Below are positions 1-11,268 of a DNA stretch of 64,000 nt, one piece after another. The DNA lies in assembly GCA_002633025.1 (NCBI GenBank), contig NMRB01000129.1, positions 338,956 to 402,955 of the forward strand, written 5' to 3'. The stretch is from Notospermus geniculatus (lineage: Eukaryota; Nemertea; Pilidiophora; Heteronemertea; Lineidae). Under the pieces are notes generated by a model. That model did not search any database. It was not told the origin of the DNA and worked only from the letters and a program-made list of their open reading frames with translations. The stretch's first letter is position 1. Each line of letters begins with the position of its first letter. Both the position numbers and the translations under genes were made by a program.

Positions 1-270
1 GGTAAATCCCATACCGATACTCCATGTCTATTAAACACTATACACAAGGTAAATGTCCTATTGATTTTTTATGATCTTCCTCTCAATTCCTTGATGGGTG
101 TTGCGACAAATAAATTATCATTAAAGAGGTTCGATATTCTGATGGCACTAACTGCAGGAATCACTGCACCACATTTGGTGGAGATTTTATGCCCGAAAAA
201 AGGCTAGTGAAGATCCTCGAGGTTTATATTTTGAACTACATGTATGTTGCGGTGACAGTCTAGACAAAGT

Positions 271-951
271 TCAAAAACGTGTACATTCTGTTTCAAGGTT
301 GATAAACCCATCATTTTCGTATTGGGTGGAATCTCTTCCAGTCTCTTCTCTTTCAATAGTTATGGTCGCTATGTGAACATACGAAGATGATGGTGTTGTC
401 ACATGTTCTTCCGAAGATGTTTCCACTTGCCTTTCTCGGCCGGTGCTCTCACGTACAAGTCCACAGCGCTTCCGAAGATTAAAATTATACAAATGTTCCC
501 TCTCAGCATTGGTTAGCACCACTGATAACTGCACCACAGCTGCGATCATCCCGAAGAAGGCAAAAACCATATAAAACAAGTTGATCACTTTGTTATAATG
601 ACGAAAATATACATCGGAATATCCATCAGTGATATAAAATGCAATTCCAATCACAATCAAGGCGGGGTACAAGCCGAAAATATTGAATAGGTTCATCACG
701 AACATAAACTTCTTGCGGCATTGTGTTTCTGAAAGATGGACGGCCACTCCACTTCCCCCGGCCACGATGGCCAGAGCACCACTCCACATCCCGATAAAAG
801 CTGACCAGGCAAATGCTTTATTGAAATAAATGAGCATTGCATTTGCGGCAAGCAGCATTCCCACACAGGCTTGAGCAACCCCACCCCATAGGCGCCGCTT
901 CCTGCTCCGACTCTTCCGCTTGATATGTAAACGAGTAATGACGTCAGCCAT
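271..951 (-). CDS. Four-pass membrane protein, MS4A/CD20-like
   Basis: A 226-residue frame runs from an ATG at 951 to a TGA at 271 with no intron. A very basic N terminus (residues 11-20) precedes four hydrophobic segments at about 21-43, 47-71, 82-107 and 122-146. A polar, S/T/E-rich tail of about 80 residues follows, so both ends are predicted to be cytoplasmic. The length, the four-helix layout and the small-residue-rich second helix (FIGMWSGALAIVAGG) resemble MS4A/CD20-like proteins, which act as membrane adaptors or channel-like subunits. Tetraspanins are unlikely because the large Cys-rich loop with a CCG motif is absent. Lack of introns is unusual for MS4A genes, so this could be a retrocopy or only the main coding exon. 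The reading frame itself is convincing; the family name is tentative. Confidence 0.6.
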   Translation of the reverse strand: MADVITRLHIKRKSRSRKRRLWGGVAQACVGMLLAANAMLIYFNKAFAWSAFIGMWSGALAIVAGGSGVAVHLSETQCRKKFMFVMNLFNIFGLYPALIVIGIAFYITDGYSDVYFRHYNKVINLFYMVFAFFGMIAAVVQLSVVLTNAEREHLYNFNLRKRCGLVRESTGRERQVETSSEEHVTTPSSSYVHIATITIEREETGRDSTQYENDGFINLETECTRF

Positions 952-2836
952 AACAGTGTGCTTTCATTGGACGACGATCTTTAGTCATGTTGTCTTGCAT
1001 CCGTATTGGCTGGTTGTATCCAAGCCTGATCCTGTAAAAAAGGGTGAAAAATTTCTGGTCAATTCATCGATCGATTTTCGCCCCATGAGATACAAAATAT
1101 TTCTGCGAAAAATCGCGGCCCTTCCATCTGACAGGCCACATGATGCCTTGTATCATGAAAGTATTAACGCCTTGTGTCTTCATGTGAAGGCTTCAAGGGA
1201 GAAGAAAATTAAATGAGAGTGGTAGGCCTACGGACCTATAATCGGGAGGAGGGGCTTTGGGAAAACGTTCTATTTTCGTCATTTAAAAGCTGGAATCGAT
1301 TTTACAAGTAGGCCATACAAATACGCGCGTACATAGTAAGTCATCAAAGGCCACGAGATGTGTACAGATGTTATAATAATATACATTTAGTATTGACATC
1401 GATTATAATGGGTTCGGGCATGGTATGACTAACAGATACATGTATTGGTACGTGACTTTTGTGATGGGGATTGTCTAGGCCTGCCACTATCCTCCGGTTT
1501 CCTCCTGTCTCCTGTCGTTTATTTGAGCCATTGACAAGCCGACACCTATCAAACGGCAAAAGTGTCTATCAATTAACCCACCCCACCTTCTCGGTCGGAT
1601 AACGTTACCCGGTAAGCGGATGGGCCTGGCTGGGGGTGCTACATCACAGCAACCGTCGAGGGGTAATGGCCGACAACTGTGCGTTTTCTACATTGGGTAA
1701 TTCCTGAATTTTACAGGCCTACGTGTTGTGCGCGTCCCCCTCAAATGTCGTGTGCTGCAAGGGCCAAAAATAACCCCCGTACACCAAGATTATCCTCTTT
1801 ACCACGATTTCGATTTGTCTCAGTTGATGTGCATTACATCGCTTGTGCTATGCCCAGAAATACATAAATATGGTGTCTTACTACGCATACTATGAAGGTA
1901 GAAATCTCCAATGCGCATACATAGATATCTACATGCGACCACGACAACCAGGAAGCCCCCCATCAAGCTGGTAGGCTACATGTTTTAAGAAGGAATTAAA
2001 AAGTAACCAACTCACCTGACTTTTGACACTCAGCCGTCTGCGAGTGCCACGCCCAACGAGAGCGGAGTAAAGAATCAGACAGAACGAATTAAAGGAACTT
2101 GATCGCTGTCCAACGGTACATTATACCATTATACACTACCAATATGTATTGAAATCTGAACTCTTATCTGCACGTACTCGCATATGTTGCAAGACCGTGG
2201 ATTAAACACCCGGCATACACTATACGGTTGTGATGACTGTCACGGCCTGAATACTAAATATGCATTGACAATATACCTGGACAACTCAACTGCCAAGATA
2301 ATTGTCCTCAGCCGGACAATAAGGGTAAACCGTATTTGAAAACGTGACCCAAATTCTGAGGGAAGTGGGTGATTTTTAAACGGCATATCGACAGGAAAAC
2401 TGTCGCAAACGTTGTCATACGCCCAATAAGGCTGTTACGACAACTCACTAATATTTCACGCACTCGTTCACGTCGTTGCCACCACCAATGTTGCCTCCCT
2501 TGCTCTGGTTTCCTTTGATGTCTCCTTCAAGCAAACTTTCAATTATAATCCAAGGAGGGAAACATTTTAACCCCTTCATTACTGGCTGTTTCTGAACAAA
2601 ATTGGATGTTTTCCATGTTGTGGGCATTGTGTTGTGGGTGATACGACGCGACGTATGCTTTTATCATTACCATTATTGCAATTGCAGATGAAATGGTATT
2701 CTCATGTTCTCTGACCTGTTAGCACGTGCTGCCATCTACGGGCAAACTATGAAAGTAAAGTCAACGTTGACGATACGTACCCATGAAATTGTTCTGCTCG
2801 GTCTGCTAGAGGTCAGAATCGAACCCAGAAAACGGT
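952..2836. other. Intergenic, no gene recognised
   Basis: Between the membrane-protein gene and the U2 gene I see only short frames without recognisable motifs. A taggcctac-type word is common here. The part nearest 951 should include the promoter of the minus-strand gene and the part before 2837 the U2 promoter, but I could not place defined elements. Confidence 0.4.
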
Positions 2837-3023
2837 ATCGCTTCTCGGCCTATTGGCTAAGATCAAAGTGTAGTATCTGTTCTTATCAGCTTAATATCTG
2901 ATACGCGCCTCATTGAGGTGCTACGATATTAAACTGATTTTTGGACCTCGGCGAGATGTCAGGGGCTTGCTCCGCTCTCGCCACGGGTTGGCCTGGTATT
3001 GCAGTACCTCCAGGATCGGCCCA
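2837..3023 (+). ncRNA. U2: U2 spliceosomal small nuclear RNA
   Basis: The sequence begins ATCGCTTCTCGG and continues with the conserved U2 5' half, including the branch-point recognition segment GTAGTATCTGTTC. The Sm-site region GATTTTTGG follows, and the 3' part contains the near-invariant stem-loop CCTGGTATTGCAGTACC. Length is about 187 nt, as expected. Stem-loop IIa (GCGCCTC/GAGGTGC) differs from the vertebrate sequence but still pairs, which argues for a functional copy rather than a pseudogene. U2 pairs with the intron branch site in the spliceosome and is made by RNA polymerase II from a snRNA promoter; I could not identify the PSE with confidence. The 3' end is placed by similarity to known U2 and may be off by a few bases. 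Confidence 0.9.
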
Positions 3024-3354
3024 TCATAAACAAACAAAGAATAGTAATTCCCTAATAAAGACCCTCCCCACGATTTTATGTCTCTCAGTAGGCCTATAAT
3101 AATCCGAGCAATGGATAAGTGCAGTCGCTAGCCTCACCGACGAAACTCACTGGACAATTCCTGTGGTAGGGAGGGAAAGTTAGCAAGAAATGAGACCAGC
3201 TGTCTCGTGAATAGAGATATGACAGGTGACTTGACGACTCGTGGCAGGCGTGGCGCCCTTCACCAACGTGCTGGAGTGACACGTTCTCCTTTCGCACACG
3301 TGTGGCAATAGCGAGGTTTCGCAAATCTGACGAAACAAGAAGTACGAAATACGA
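3024..3354. other. Spacer after U2, nothing recognised
   Basis: No gene or clear repeat boundary is visible. The sequence just after the U2 3' end (AAACAAACAAAGAATAG) is loosely like an snRNA 3' box, but the match is too weak to call. Confidence 0.3.
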
Positions 3355-3697
3355 AATTGGACTTTGATTTCCATGACGTACATGTAACCAAAAATAGATA
3401 AGCGATCGCTCGCTTATCTATTTTTGATGTAACCTATTTCAGGAGATGGTTGCTACCACAAACGCCCCTACCGCCAGTGCGTCTTTTTTAATAGCATATC
3501 ATGTAAGAACGAGAGTTATGGTGAATTTTTAGATTTCCACTTCGTATCTACGAAGTGGAAGCGAAAGATAAATTCAAAGAAATATACACCGTAACTCTAT
3601 CGGTCTAACGTTATACGCTAAAAGACGCTCTTGCACTAGCAGGCGATACTAACCATCTCCTGAAATACATTTACGTCATGGAAATGAAGTCCAATTG
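3355..3697. mobile_element. Fold-back MITE
   Basis: The left end AATTGGACTTTGATTTCCAT is mirrored at the right end (ATGGAAATGAAGTCCAATT). Further in, paired arms continue (cctatttcaggagatggt near 3426 against its complement near 3650). Two short palindromes sit inside: one around 3392-3426, with arms aaaaatagataagcg, and one around 3537-3562 (TTTCCACTTCGTA and its complement). The whole unit can fold on itself, as in non-autonomous fold-back elements. A related sequence with the same cttcgta core lies near 32230-32480. No target-site duplication was settled. Confidence 0.6.
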
Positions 3698-4396
3698 TAT
3701 GACAGCAATTATTGCTGTCTGACAGCAATAATTGACTATCTGACAGCAAACTTTCGATAGAAAACTGTCACGTGGAGAGGCGCCTTAACTGTTCTGCTGT
3801 TGTGACATTGTTCAGACAAGCTCGACCGAACCTGCCATTGTTCGTGGAGTTTACTCGACAATGGTGGTCTCTACATCATGTTTTTTTAGCGCTGAAGAGC
3901 AGCGGTATGTATGGTACAGACACATGGACATGCCTGGTAAAGGCAATGTGTGCTTGTGTTCAGAATGTTTAACACTCGTTCACACGTGGTCCTACCCTAT
4001 GCTTATCGTAGACGTTCGTACCGATACTTTCAGGTTGTAGAACCAGTAGCAGAAGGCAGCAGGAGCAAACACTCTCTACACTCTCTAACTAGCACCAACC
4101 GGTAAGCGTCGTTTTCCTTCGCTATTCCAGGTAGCGTCATTTCACGACATTTCATTTATGACCCACCAGGCTACCAGATCCATGTGAGATCAATATTGTT
4201 TAGCATGGAGGACTAAGTTTGGTGGAATCTGTGCCCGGGAATCTGATAGAGAAGACAGTGATCGAGTTCCTTTTTACTTCCGCCAGGGCGAGCAGCGATG
4301 CAATGAAGGTTTGCCAGGGAGCCGGCGTCGTGCGTGCCCGGGTGCGAACTTTTTTCCCGAACCTTTTTTTTGTGAATTTTCTTCGGACTCAGCTCG
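3698..4396. other. No gene recognised; short gacagcaa repeats
   Basis: A short array of (t)gacagcaat(a/t)attg units lies at about 3700-3750. The rest has no frame or motif I can support. Confidence 0.3.
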
Positions 4397-4560
4397 CTAT
4401 TAGGCTACTAACAGTACTGCCACTATACAACAGGTGGCACTAGTGACCATGAACTCATGTGTTCTGGGTCAAATGTTGACATTGATGAAATTTTACTTAA
4501 AATGATGCCAAGTTGTATCCTCATGCCACCAATTCCGTGATAGTAACCATATGAACATGC
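4397..4560. mobile_element. MITE fragment, same family as 26651-26871
   Basis: About 164 bp aligns by eye along its whole length with 26681-26846. Shared words include CTAACAGTACT, CAAATGTTGACATTGATGA and CCTCATGCCACCAATT. The second copy has visible terminal repeats (AAAGGGCCTC...); this copy lacks them, so it is truncated or diverged at its ends. Confidence 0.6.
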
Positions 4561-4679
4561 GCATCCGGAATGCGGTATAGGGACGCGGGAATCCCCGGCG
4601 GAAGCGATATGTTGTATGCGAAATATGCATTGCATTTTCCGCTTCCGCATTCCGCGTGTCAGCTAAACGTAGCTTCAGA

Positions 4680-4812
4680 GTATTTTCAGTAAAAAGGAAA
4701 ACACGAGAGAGAAGAAGGGGTGAAAAAAGTCTCGTCAAGTGAGTCGAACCAGGGACCTGTAGATAAGGCAAACGCTCTAGCCGACTGAGCTACCGAGGCA
4801 GCTGGCAGCGGA
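4680..4812 (-). mobile_element. tRNA-derived SINE, copy 1
   Basis: On the minus strand the head reads like a tRNA: an A box (TAGCTCAGTCGG, 4792-4781) and a B box (GGTTCGACTC, 4750-4741) at tRNA spacing. The anticodon and T stems do not pair properly, and an A/G-rich tail follows. The flank word ctggcagcg is shared with a second copy at 41035-41170. This points to a RNA polymerase III-derived SINE rather than a functional tRNA gene. Confidence 0.7.
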
Positions 4813-5306
4813 TGGGGTTGAATCTAGGTCTTATTTAATAAATACATGTATAATATAATACCAATAATGCTGACCCTAACCAAAACCTTTTCTTTTCTAG
4901 CCCTAACCCTACAACTCTACTCCTGTCCCTAAACCTTACCCCCGACATAATCAACCCGGCCCCACACGCGCGTTGAAAAAGCGTTTCTACTCGCGAAGAA
5001 GTGTCCCTCTCGCGTCTATAACAGTAAGTACAAAATGTACAGTGAACATTGACGAAAGGTTCGGGAAAAAATTCCGCTGCCCGGTTCTGTGCACGATGGG
5101 TCGGTTCAAAACCTGGCAATGGCAATGGCAATGGCAATGTCATAACGTTCCATTCAACATGGCGTCACATCGCAGCACGTGGGCTGATGACGTCACATGC
5201 ATGATTTTTGGGCTTACACTTTCTCACTGACGAACCCATGATTGTCTTATTTGGGATTTGTCTATTACGCGTTCTTTCTTTCAGGGCTCACATAGCTGGT
5301 CGCAAA
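4813..5306. other. Upstream region of the zinc-finger gene
   Basis: Degenerate ccctaa-like words occur at 4870-4940 and a short tandem ggcaat run at 5116-5139. A good splice acceptor (gttctttctttcag, AG at 5283-5284) indicates that an upstream 5' UTR exon joins the coding exon at about 5285. The position of that UTR exon and of the promoter is not determined. Confidence 0.45.
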
Positions 5307-6122
5307 ATGGATGATGTAGGCCTATGTCCAGATGACGTTCGGGTGAGTGATGTCCTGGCAAGGTCAGCCAACGAAATCGAAATTGATCCGAAAAAACAAA
5401 CTGCTGAAGAAATTGGTCAAAATGTCGGAGAAGAGGCGTGTGGGAAAGACGTAGAACTATATTCTTGTGATGAATGCTACCAGGCGTTCTCGCAAAAGGA
5501 CTTGCTGAGGCGACACCGATCGATTCACCGACATGAATGTTCCGTTTGTGGGAGAGATTTCCCCAGCCGGGCCGGTTTGAAAATCCACTTACGGATCCAT
5601 TCCGGGGAAAAGCCCTTTGAATGTCAAGAATGCGGCAAACGTTTCAATCAGAAGGGGAATCTGAAAACCCACATGCGAAAGCACACGGGAGAAACACCAT
5701 ATGGGTGTGACTTTTGCAGTAGAAGATTTACTCAGCTTGCGAACAAGCAAACCCATGAACGTATTCATACGGGCGAGAGGCCGTACGTTTGTGTTGAATG
5801 TGGCGATGACTTCAGACAGCTCAGCAGCCTGCAGTCCCACAGGACAATTCACGATCCTGAATATCCTCCCCGAAAACGGCAGCGTGCGTCAAAGTCTGAC
5901 GTGGGTAGGCTGATCGTCAAGATAGCCAAACCTGATTCTCCACGGGCTAATGTGATAGTTGAACAAAAACAAGTGATACGATTCCAGTGCGAACACTGTG
6001 GCAAGGAGTTTCGCACCAGGTTTGCTCTGAAGAGGCACCAACAAGATTATCCTGCGGTCTGTCCAGGCATGTTTGCCCTGAATTCGAGTTCAGATCAGGT
6101 GTCTGATGAGGTAGCGCAATGA
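5307..6122 (+). CDS. C2H2 zinc-finger protein
   Basis: A 271-residue protein from the ATG at 5307 (context aaaATGG) to the TGA at 6120-6122. I chose this Met because a consensus 3' splice site lies 22 bases upstream, so the longer open frame begins in an intron. Five classical C2H2 fingers lie at residues 54-74, 78-98, 106-126, 134-154 and 162-182. TGEKP-type linkers (SGEKP, TGETP, TGERP) separate fingers 2-5, as in DNA-binding arrays. A basic patch (PPRKRQR, 187-193) is a likely nuclear signal. A sixth finger at 228-252 has C-x2-C-x12-H but then a Cys seven residues on instead of the usual His. The acidic N terminus has no KRAB, BTB or ZAD domain. Likely a nuclear transcription factor; no orthologue was recognised. 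Confidence 0.85.
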   Translation: MDDVGLCPDDVRVSDVLARSANEIEIDPKKQTAEEIGQNVGEEACGKDVELYSCDECYQAFSQKDLLRRHRSIHRHECSVCGRDFPSRAGLKIHLRIHSGEKPFECQECGKRFNQKGNLKTHMRKHTGETPYGCDFCSRRFTQLANKQTHERIHTGERPYVCVECGDDFRQLSSLQSHRTIHDPEYPPRKRQRASKSDVGRLIVKIAKPDSPRANVIVEQKQVIRFQCEHCGKEFRTRFALKRHQQDYPAVCPGMFALNSSSDQVSDEVAQ

Positions 6123-6230
6123 CAGTATTCTGGGATCCGTGACCAAGACACCCATGCAGGCGATGAAATGCCTGGGGTGCATGGGCTTCCTTTCAGACAT
6201 TGTCTTCACCTTTCAGACTTAGTCTCTTCA

Positions 6231-6612
6231 TATAGCCGTGGTTACATTGCATAAAATCCCTGGGGTTTTTGCGGTCACACCTATGAATTGCCAGGCTTCA
6301 AGAAACCCGTGTCTGAAAAACACGGGTTTTTGAAACACGGCAATCTCACCGTGCTTTTTCTAAATCCGCGTGTTTTCGTTCGTTTTTACGGCTACAGATG
6401 GCGCAGTCATTAAGTGACATCGTTTTCGCGCCTCCAAAAATGTGGGCCAATACAGAAATGACCGAAGAGTCAGTGCATGCAGCGCACCTGTCGGCGGGCT
6501 ACTTACCTACTTTAATAACTATAGTGTGACCTCTGGCCGGCCTTTTCGTACACACGGGTTTGACACGGGTCTGGAAAAACAGGGGTATTTTCAACAGGTG
6601 TAACCGTAGCTT
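6231..6612. mobile_element. Probable small TIR element (MITE)
   Basis: Imperfect terminal inverted repeats are visible: TAGCCGTGGTTACA on the left and a complement of TAGCTACGGTTACA on the right. Internal short hairpins with aaacccgtg/cacgggttt words lie between them. There is no coding capacity and no settled target duplication. Confidence 0.4.
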
Positions 6613-8839
6613 ATATTGTCCGAATGTTTTTGCATTTTTGTTTACGAAAGATTTTGTTACCAAAGGTTTTGGTGCGAAAGATTATTACCGAAACACTTAG
6701 TATCGTACTCAGCTACTTTCAAACTCATTATTTCCATATGATAGCCTACTTCGGACGAAAATGGTTGTAAATGCGCTTAATGAAAGTGTGGGATTGCAAT
6801 TAATATATGACCCAGTTTCGGTTAAGGACGTTAAAGCATATAGAGTGCATTTAGGCCAGCACTTTAGACCCCTGTCATGATGCTGGCTGTCGTGGTGCTG
6901 GAAGCGTTGGAGTGATAAGTGAGTGATGAGGGCAAGCCAATTGGCTGTCCCAGTTGGGTCTATGACATTAGGGATACTCGGGACACTCTCAAAAGCTGAT
7001 CACCTGACCAGATAGCCTAGTTTATGATAAAAAAGGGACATCTCGGTGATTTGCCATGAGGTTGGCCATCTGGCTCTGAGTCGGAGACCGAAAGATGGTC
7101 ATGGACGTCGCGTTGAGGTAGGATACCCGAATTCAGCTAGGCCTACTTGCAGCTTCAAACTTCTTAGGAACGGTGACAGAAGCTTGGTTCGTGTGATTAT
7201 TTTCTGGCAATAAGGCAATCTTGATGTCATTTCCTTTACGTTTGATTGAGCCAGGAGCATGCACCAGGGCAACCTGTAACGCGCTCTCCTTTCGTGTGTA
7301 TGACGGCAGGATGGCCCATACGCAGCAGATATACTTATCGGAAGCTCCTTATAAGCACGCTCATTATAATTTTTGCAGTTTGACATGTTAAGCCTCTCTC
7401 CTCTCTGATCATCATCCTTAGATTCAGGCACATGTTTTAGCGTCAGAGCAAGTTAGTTTTCAATTAAGAGATGACAAGAAAACACTAAATGGTCATTTCC
7501 TTGCAGTAATAAATGTCAACATTCTATCATCGACAAGAATTTGATTAAATTTTGTTCTTCGCTATGATTCCAACCGAAATACACTTGTTTCCAGTGCAGA
7601 GCTTCGGAATTATTACTTCACAGGCTTGTTTTAGAACACGAAGATACATGTAAGACCGCTCTGGGTATTCATGGTACCTCCATCGACACGACGTCGTCTG
7701 TCTGATGTTGACGGCCTAGGGTCGATTTCGTTGCAAGGGCTGAACTGCTGTGCTTCGATCGTGGAGGAACAGCGATCAGCAAGCAGCACTTGGCCCAGAA
7801 ATGCCCAGCCCATCGAACGTGTAACAACTTGGGAGACAGTCTTGCTAATAAAGAGTATAAGGTCCATGGCGAGAGGGACTTTTTGGGACATTACACTTGC
7901 ATCAACTTCTGAATGCCAACATTGGTGTTGAACTTTGGGGTAACGGTTTTCATTATTGTTTGAGAGGCGTTTCGTATTTGTATACCGCCAACACATGTAA
8001 CTGATGTATCGCACACGAGTTAATGATTCGAATGATTATAAAAGTAGGCCGTGAATTTGCCTTTATAGCCTTGCTTTCGAATAGTATATCACACTCAGCC
8101 ACGACAAATTTTCGCTTATTATTCTATCACATGAAGTCAATTCGTTAAATAGCTGCTGTTCCAAAATTCGATACATGGTTTTTCTATGGTTTCATACTAT
8201 ACACTTATTTCATGCATTTGTGGATGCGCCAACTTACATGATCGTTTAGAGATGATTCCCTCACTTTGACAACAGTCAACTCTCTCCTTTTGGCATCCAA
8301 AGCAATTTTCACTCCAGCCCGTGCAAGTCGTGGATATGGAAGCAATGAGAAATTGCCAGATGTGCCGGCGGACCCCCCGAAAAAATGCAACTGAGTTATC
8401 GCTGAAACATACCGAGTCAACAGCAATAAGCGAAACAAGTGTTTTATAACGGCGGGCTTCCGGTCACAACTACGCGAAAAAAATGTCTCGATCGAATATC
8501 TTTACCTCAATGATATGTCACAAAAGCTTCGAGAGTCCAAATCAAACATAATAACATTCGCATGGGCACAGCAAAAAGACAAAATGGCTACTCGGCCTGG
8601 CTCACAAATATTACAACACTGTTACTTGTCAATGGTAAGAGGCTGGATGTCGCCAAAGCAAACACCAAATCGAATTCATATCGAAGCAGAGATTGTTGCC
8701 GTGTCTTTCATACACCGGGGACAATGTGTTCTCGTACTGTTTTCATTGCACAGTTCCCATGAGCCATCAACTCCAGGCTGACCTTGTACAAACTGTGATT
8801 TGATTTAATGAACATTTTATTGCTAAGAAAGCATCACAC
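6613..8839. other. No gene recognised
   Basis: Several open frames of 75-127 codons occur on both strands (for example 7631-8014 minus and 7671-7931 plus), but they overlap one another, lack motifs and show no splice or start context that favours one. I see no repeat boundary either. Confidence 0.35.
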
Positions 8840-8951
8840 CAGGGGCCGTATGCACAAAACATCTTAAGTGTAAAATTTCCCTTAAACTATTGTTCCAAAC
8901 TAAAGATGAGGAAAATTTTACACTTAAGATGTTTTATGCATACGGCCCTTG
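8840..8951. mobile_element. Hairpin MITE with GGGGCCGTATGC ends
   Basis: A 112-bp near-perfect hairpin. The left arm AGGGGCCGTATGCACAAAAC and the following ATCTTAAGTGTAAAATTT are mirrored at the right (ATGCATACGGCCCTTG end). Only a ~20-bp loop separates arms of about 45 bp. A similar but shorter hairpin is at 54522-54589, and related ends appear near 30266 and 37130. Confidence 0.65.
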
Positions 8952-10441
8952 GGCTTCAGCTGAATTAGCATTATAATATCAGCTGTCCTGGAAAACTAGT
9001 TTAACGACACTGACCTGTGACTTATTCGCCTTGATTCTTCTTTAACCACGGAGAACCATGTATTCTAACACAATATTGCCTTTTTTGCATACGCATCTTT
9101 TACCCAGTCTTGATAAATAAGCCTAGCCCACTCGATCATGTCCATTTATTTCCATTCTGAGAAATTGACACTGACTAATACTGTACCGGGAATGGCTGTT
9201 GGGCCCTTTGGCGAGCAAAGACCTATAACAAATGCAAAGAGAAGATTCAAGGAAAATTGGAGGAGGCGTCTGTACCTGCTTGGAGACAATGCAACGTTCA
9301 CCACCATTTCTGTGCTAATGTGTTCTTCATACGACTATGAATCAGCGTTCCTTTTTTTCAAAGTGACGAAATGTAGGCGAAAGCTTTCGCGTCGCTTTGC
9401 CTAAAATTATTTGAAATGCCAAGATACCGTTTTAATCGTTGAACTTCGCCAAATTGAACGTTCTTTTACGAATCACAAGATGATGTGACTGATGGAAAAG
9501 AGAGCGGAACGTAATCAGTCGGCAACAAGCTTCTGATGGGAACACTGACGTTGAGGGAGCTCATTCTTAAGTGCATCAATTAGAAACTGCCTATAGGTGC
9601 CTGCCTCAGCGATGTCTAACACGCGATGCAATAGCATTCCGAGGATGTTTCGGAAATGTATATTGGATTCGATCGTTCAGAGCGAAGACCGAACCATGCC
9701 GCAGGCGTTTCATTTTCTTGGCGCAAGTTTTTAAGATTTGGAGAATGTTAACTGAGTGGATTAATTCACGTTCCTTGGATTACGGCAGCAGTTGCAGGTC
9801 GGTAGTCATATCCATTTTGATAACTAATTTATTTCAAATTTCTTACAAATTAAGTCATAATATTCATCTGATTACTAAATTTATTTCCAATTTCTGCCAA
9901 ATTATGAGTTCGGGTGAGAGCTGCAGTCTATCGAGTTAATGCTGCTATAAAGGAAAGATCCCTAGCCGAATCCAAAGATTGTACACCTAGTAATTCGTGT
10001 GCTAGATGTCCACCTAGTAATTCGTGTGCTGAGCTGCTTGACGAATATTAATAAACATTCCTTTAGCAAGAGTTATCATATCAGGTTTGGCTTTTTTATC
10101 AGCAACAGCAGTTGGTTACTGCCATACACCGTTGATTTTTAAGAGTTAACAAATAAATATCATACTTCGACAAATTAAAAGAAGTTACTTCATCCACATC
10201 AAGTATTAACGCGTACTTCAATAGTCAAGCCTACAATTGAAGAGTCCGACCTATTGCTGTCACGGTTGACGCTTTCATTGATTGACAGCGATGAAATCAG
10301 TTGGAACCCCAAGCTTGAAATTGACAACATGGTGGCATGACGTAACTCCCTTGGGTGCCATGCATTAGTAGACTAGGGAGTAGAGTCGATTTTCACCACA
10401 GTCGTTCACCTTACTATAGAATGCATGAAACTTCATTTAGG
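8952..10441. other. No gene recognised; short tandem duplication
   Basis: The only clear structure is a direct repeat of cacctagtaattcgtgtgct at about 9985-10032. Frames at 9138-9404 and 9571-9939 carry no recognisable motif. Confidence 0.3.
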
Positions 10442-11267
10442 GTTACTTTGATAACTAAGGATTAAGGGACCCCGACGCAGCTGGTGTGGGCTGAGCTTGA
10501 ATATCGTTAAAGTGGACGTATGTAGATGTTGAAATACGGTACATGTATATAATATTCATGTATCTTTATATGAATGACCCCTTTGAAGGGACATTCTTTG
10601 GGATAGCTGTGTGTTTCGTTGAAGAGGCGACTTCAAATTTTGTTTGTTGCTATCTCGTCTGTACGCCGGAAAATGTTAACATCTGCTGTGTCGATTAAAG
10701 TAATTTTCCCCGACTCCTTGGCATATTAGAGAAATAAAGAAGAATTGTCTAATTTTCAATAATAAGAAGCGATTTACTGATGAGTGCTTGATCGATTAAC
10801 GAGTATCCTAGGAGAATAATAGCCAATAGACAACAAGGCATTCCCATCAGAATTGGTAACCACTGCTGACAAGCATTAGGAATGCTGAAGGTCTGTTCAC
10901 AAGGCTGTGGCATGTTGATCTACAGCATTCCCATGTCAGCGGTATTCCAATATCGCCTTCCTCATATCATCGGTTAAATCATGGTTATCTTCCTCTATCA
11001 TGTACCGCCTCAAGTTGGTTACAATGATTTAACGTTCAATAATGCGCTATTTCAACGGTGATGATGTGGAAAGCTCCTTATGAGGTGTGACGCAAACGGT
11101 AACGGTTCAATGTACATTGTCATCAGCCATGTACAAATGGCAGGACAGCCACTGCTATAAGATCTTTTTTATTGTGAACACTTACAAATAGATGAAAACG
11201 TCCGCCAGACGTTCGTGCATGACTTGTTCAATATGTAACTTCATCGGGTCGGAGGCAAGTTACAAAA
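10442..11267. repeat. Direct duplication, copy 1 (~826 bp)
   Basis: Starts at gttactttgataac and ends in gaggcaagttacaaaa, just before a single N at 11268. The entire segment is repeated at 11269-12093 with only a handful of substitutions and small indels. There are no TIRs and no coding features in it. The single N between copies suggests an assembly join of two haplotypes rather than a biological tandem repeat. Confidence 0.9.
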
Positions 11268-11268
11268 N

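Noticed and set aside
4733-4803. tRNA gene on the minus strand
   Set aside because: A and B boxes are present but the anticodon and T stems do not pair, and a related copy with the same flank exists at 41035-41170; a SINE head explains it better.
7631-8014. 127-codon minus frame and its plus-strand overlap
   Set aside because: Both strands are open, there is no motif, splice context or compositional bias, so chance cannot be excluded.
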